64,000 nucleotides of DNA, from assembly GCF_004798905.1 (NCBI RefSeq), contig NZ_SDMO01000008.1:62001-126000 (forward strand), read 5' to 3'. The stretch's first letter is position 1, and each line of letters begins with the position of its first letter. The notes below the pieces were generated by a model, which saw only the letters and a program-made list of their open reading frames with translations, was not told where the DNA came from and searched no databases. The translations under genes and the position numbers were made by a program. Positions 63,300-64,000 of this stretch are shown here, piece by piece. This DNA comes from Halomonas borealis. GTDB taxonomy: Bacteria > Pseudomonadota > Gammaproteobacteria > Pseudomonadales > Halomonadaceae.

Positions 63300-64000
63300 A
63301 GCGTCACCCCCGGCGGCAGCTTGTCGGGCAGGCTCAGCGCCTCGCTCTCCACGGAGGCCACCGGGTAGGCGCAGTAATCGGCCGCGTAGTAGGCACTCGG
63401 ACGATGGTTGCCGCTGTCGCCCACGCCGCCGAACGGGGCGTCGCCGGAGGCGCCGGTGGTCTGGCGGTTCCAGTTGACGATGCCGGCGCGGATGCGCAGC
63501 AGGAAGTCGTCCCAGTCGTCGCGCTCACCGCCGATCAGCCCGGCGGAGAGGCCGTAACGGGTGTCGTTGGCGAGCCGCATGGCCTCGTCCCAGTCACGAT
63601 AGCGGTGCACCTTGAGCAGCGGCCCGAAGTGCTCCTCGTCGGGCAGTTCCAGGCCGGTGACGTCGATCAGCGCCGGCGACAGCAGGCTGGTGCCCTCCTG
63701 CAGGCGGGCCATGCGCGAAAGTACGCTGCCGCCACGGGCCTCGAGGTCGTCCTGGGCGGCGAGCAGGCCATCGGCGGCGGCCACGCTCGCCAGGCCACCG
63801 TAGAACGGTGCCTGTTCGCTGAACTGGCCGGCCACATGCAGCCGCGAGATGGCATCCGACAGGGCCTCCAGCAGACGATCGCCCACCTCGCCCTCGGGCA
63901 CCATCAGCCGCCGGGCGCAGGTACAGCGCTGGCCGCCGGACAAGAATGCCGACTGCAGGATGGTCAGCACGGCGGCGTCCTGGTCGGGCACGTCCTTGAC
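63296..64000 (-). CDS. astD: N-succinylglutamate 5-semialdehyde dehydrogenase (5' end outside window)
   Basis: The visible 234 residues are the C-terminal half of an aldehyde dehydrogenase. The catalytic Cys is in [11 protein letters not shown] near the window edge, followed by the AstD-specific [13 protein letters not shown] and the ending [19 protein letters not shown] and [18 protein letters not shown]. It oxidises succinylglutamate semialdehyde with NAD+ in the AST pathway. The last bases overlap the astB start. Confidence 0.94.
   Translation of the reverse strand, partial: VKDVPDQDAAVLTILQSAFLSGGQRCTCARRLMVPEGEVGDRLLEALSDAISRLHVAGQFSEQAPFYGGLASVAAADGLLAAQDDLEARGGSVLSRMARLQEGTSLLSPALIDVTGLELPDEEHFGPLLKVHRYRDWDEAMRLANDTRYGLSAGLIGGERDDWDDFLLRIRAGIVNWNRQTTGASGDAPFGGVGDSGNHRPSAYYAADYCAYPVASVESEALSLPDKLPPGVTL

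Overview
The window looks like a chromosomal segment of a halophilic gammaproteobacterium, most likely Halomonas or a close relative in the Halomonadaceae. The pointers are the GC-rich genes with G/C-ending codons, an NhaD Na+/H+ antiporter, two sodium:solute symporters, RecBCD, the AST arginine pathway, SelO and the overall gene mix. No rRNA, tRNA, CRISPR array or complete insertion sequence was found.

Layout. 1-3.2 kb: tail of an unknown gene, a TPP-riboswitch-controlled sodium symporter (probable thiamin or precursor uptake), a decayed gene and an HNH endonuclease. 3.2-12 kb: peroxidase-related protein, mmsA, katG with an odd poly-T-associated deletion, selO, and a symporter with a 42-aa partner. 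12.3-18.2 kb: kynurenine formamidase and kynureninase, a DNA alkyl-cysteine methyltransferase, and arsRCH-arsB interrupted by a palindromic repeat. 18.2-29.2 kb: an AhpD-like gene pair and a tight recC-recB-recD operon carrying in-frame repeat insertions.

29.2-33.6 kb is a lower-GC island of minus-strand genes separated by sites with integron attC architecture. It reads as a small cassette array without an integrase: a Rad50/SMC-like ATPase, a gene broken by one stop codon, and a lipoprotein. 33.7-47.5 kb: DUF427, a nucleosidase, a voltage-sensor-like protein, a DJ-1/PfpI protein, coniferyl aldehyde dehydrogenase with a divergent LysR regulator, an MFS transporter, a nitroreductase, a phytase-like secreted protein, pncB and a bacterioferritin lacking the haem methionine.

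47.5-64 kb: a candidate Hfq-type small RNA, arfB followed by a full copy of the palindromic repeat, a secreted protein behind a sigma-54-like promoter, nhaD, and a four-gene group (periplasmic binding-protein lobe, porin, GGDEF-EAL protein, acyltransferase) that may be one signalling unit. The window closes with TRIC-type channel, NfeD and SPFH genes and the astB-astD end of the arginine succinyltransferase operon.

The least explained items are the attC-bounded ATPase island, the covarying palindromic repeat family that sits on gene stop codons, the candidate small RNA and the binding protein/porin/c-di-GMP/acyltransferase cluster.
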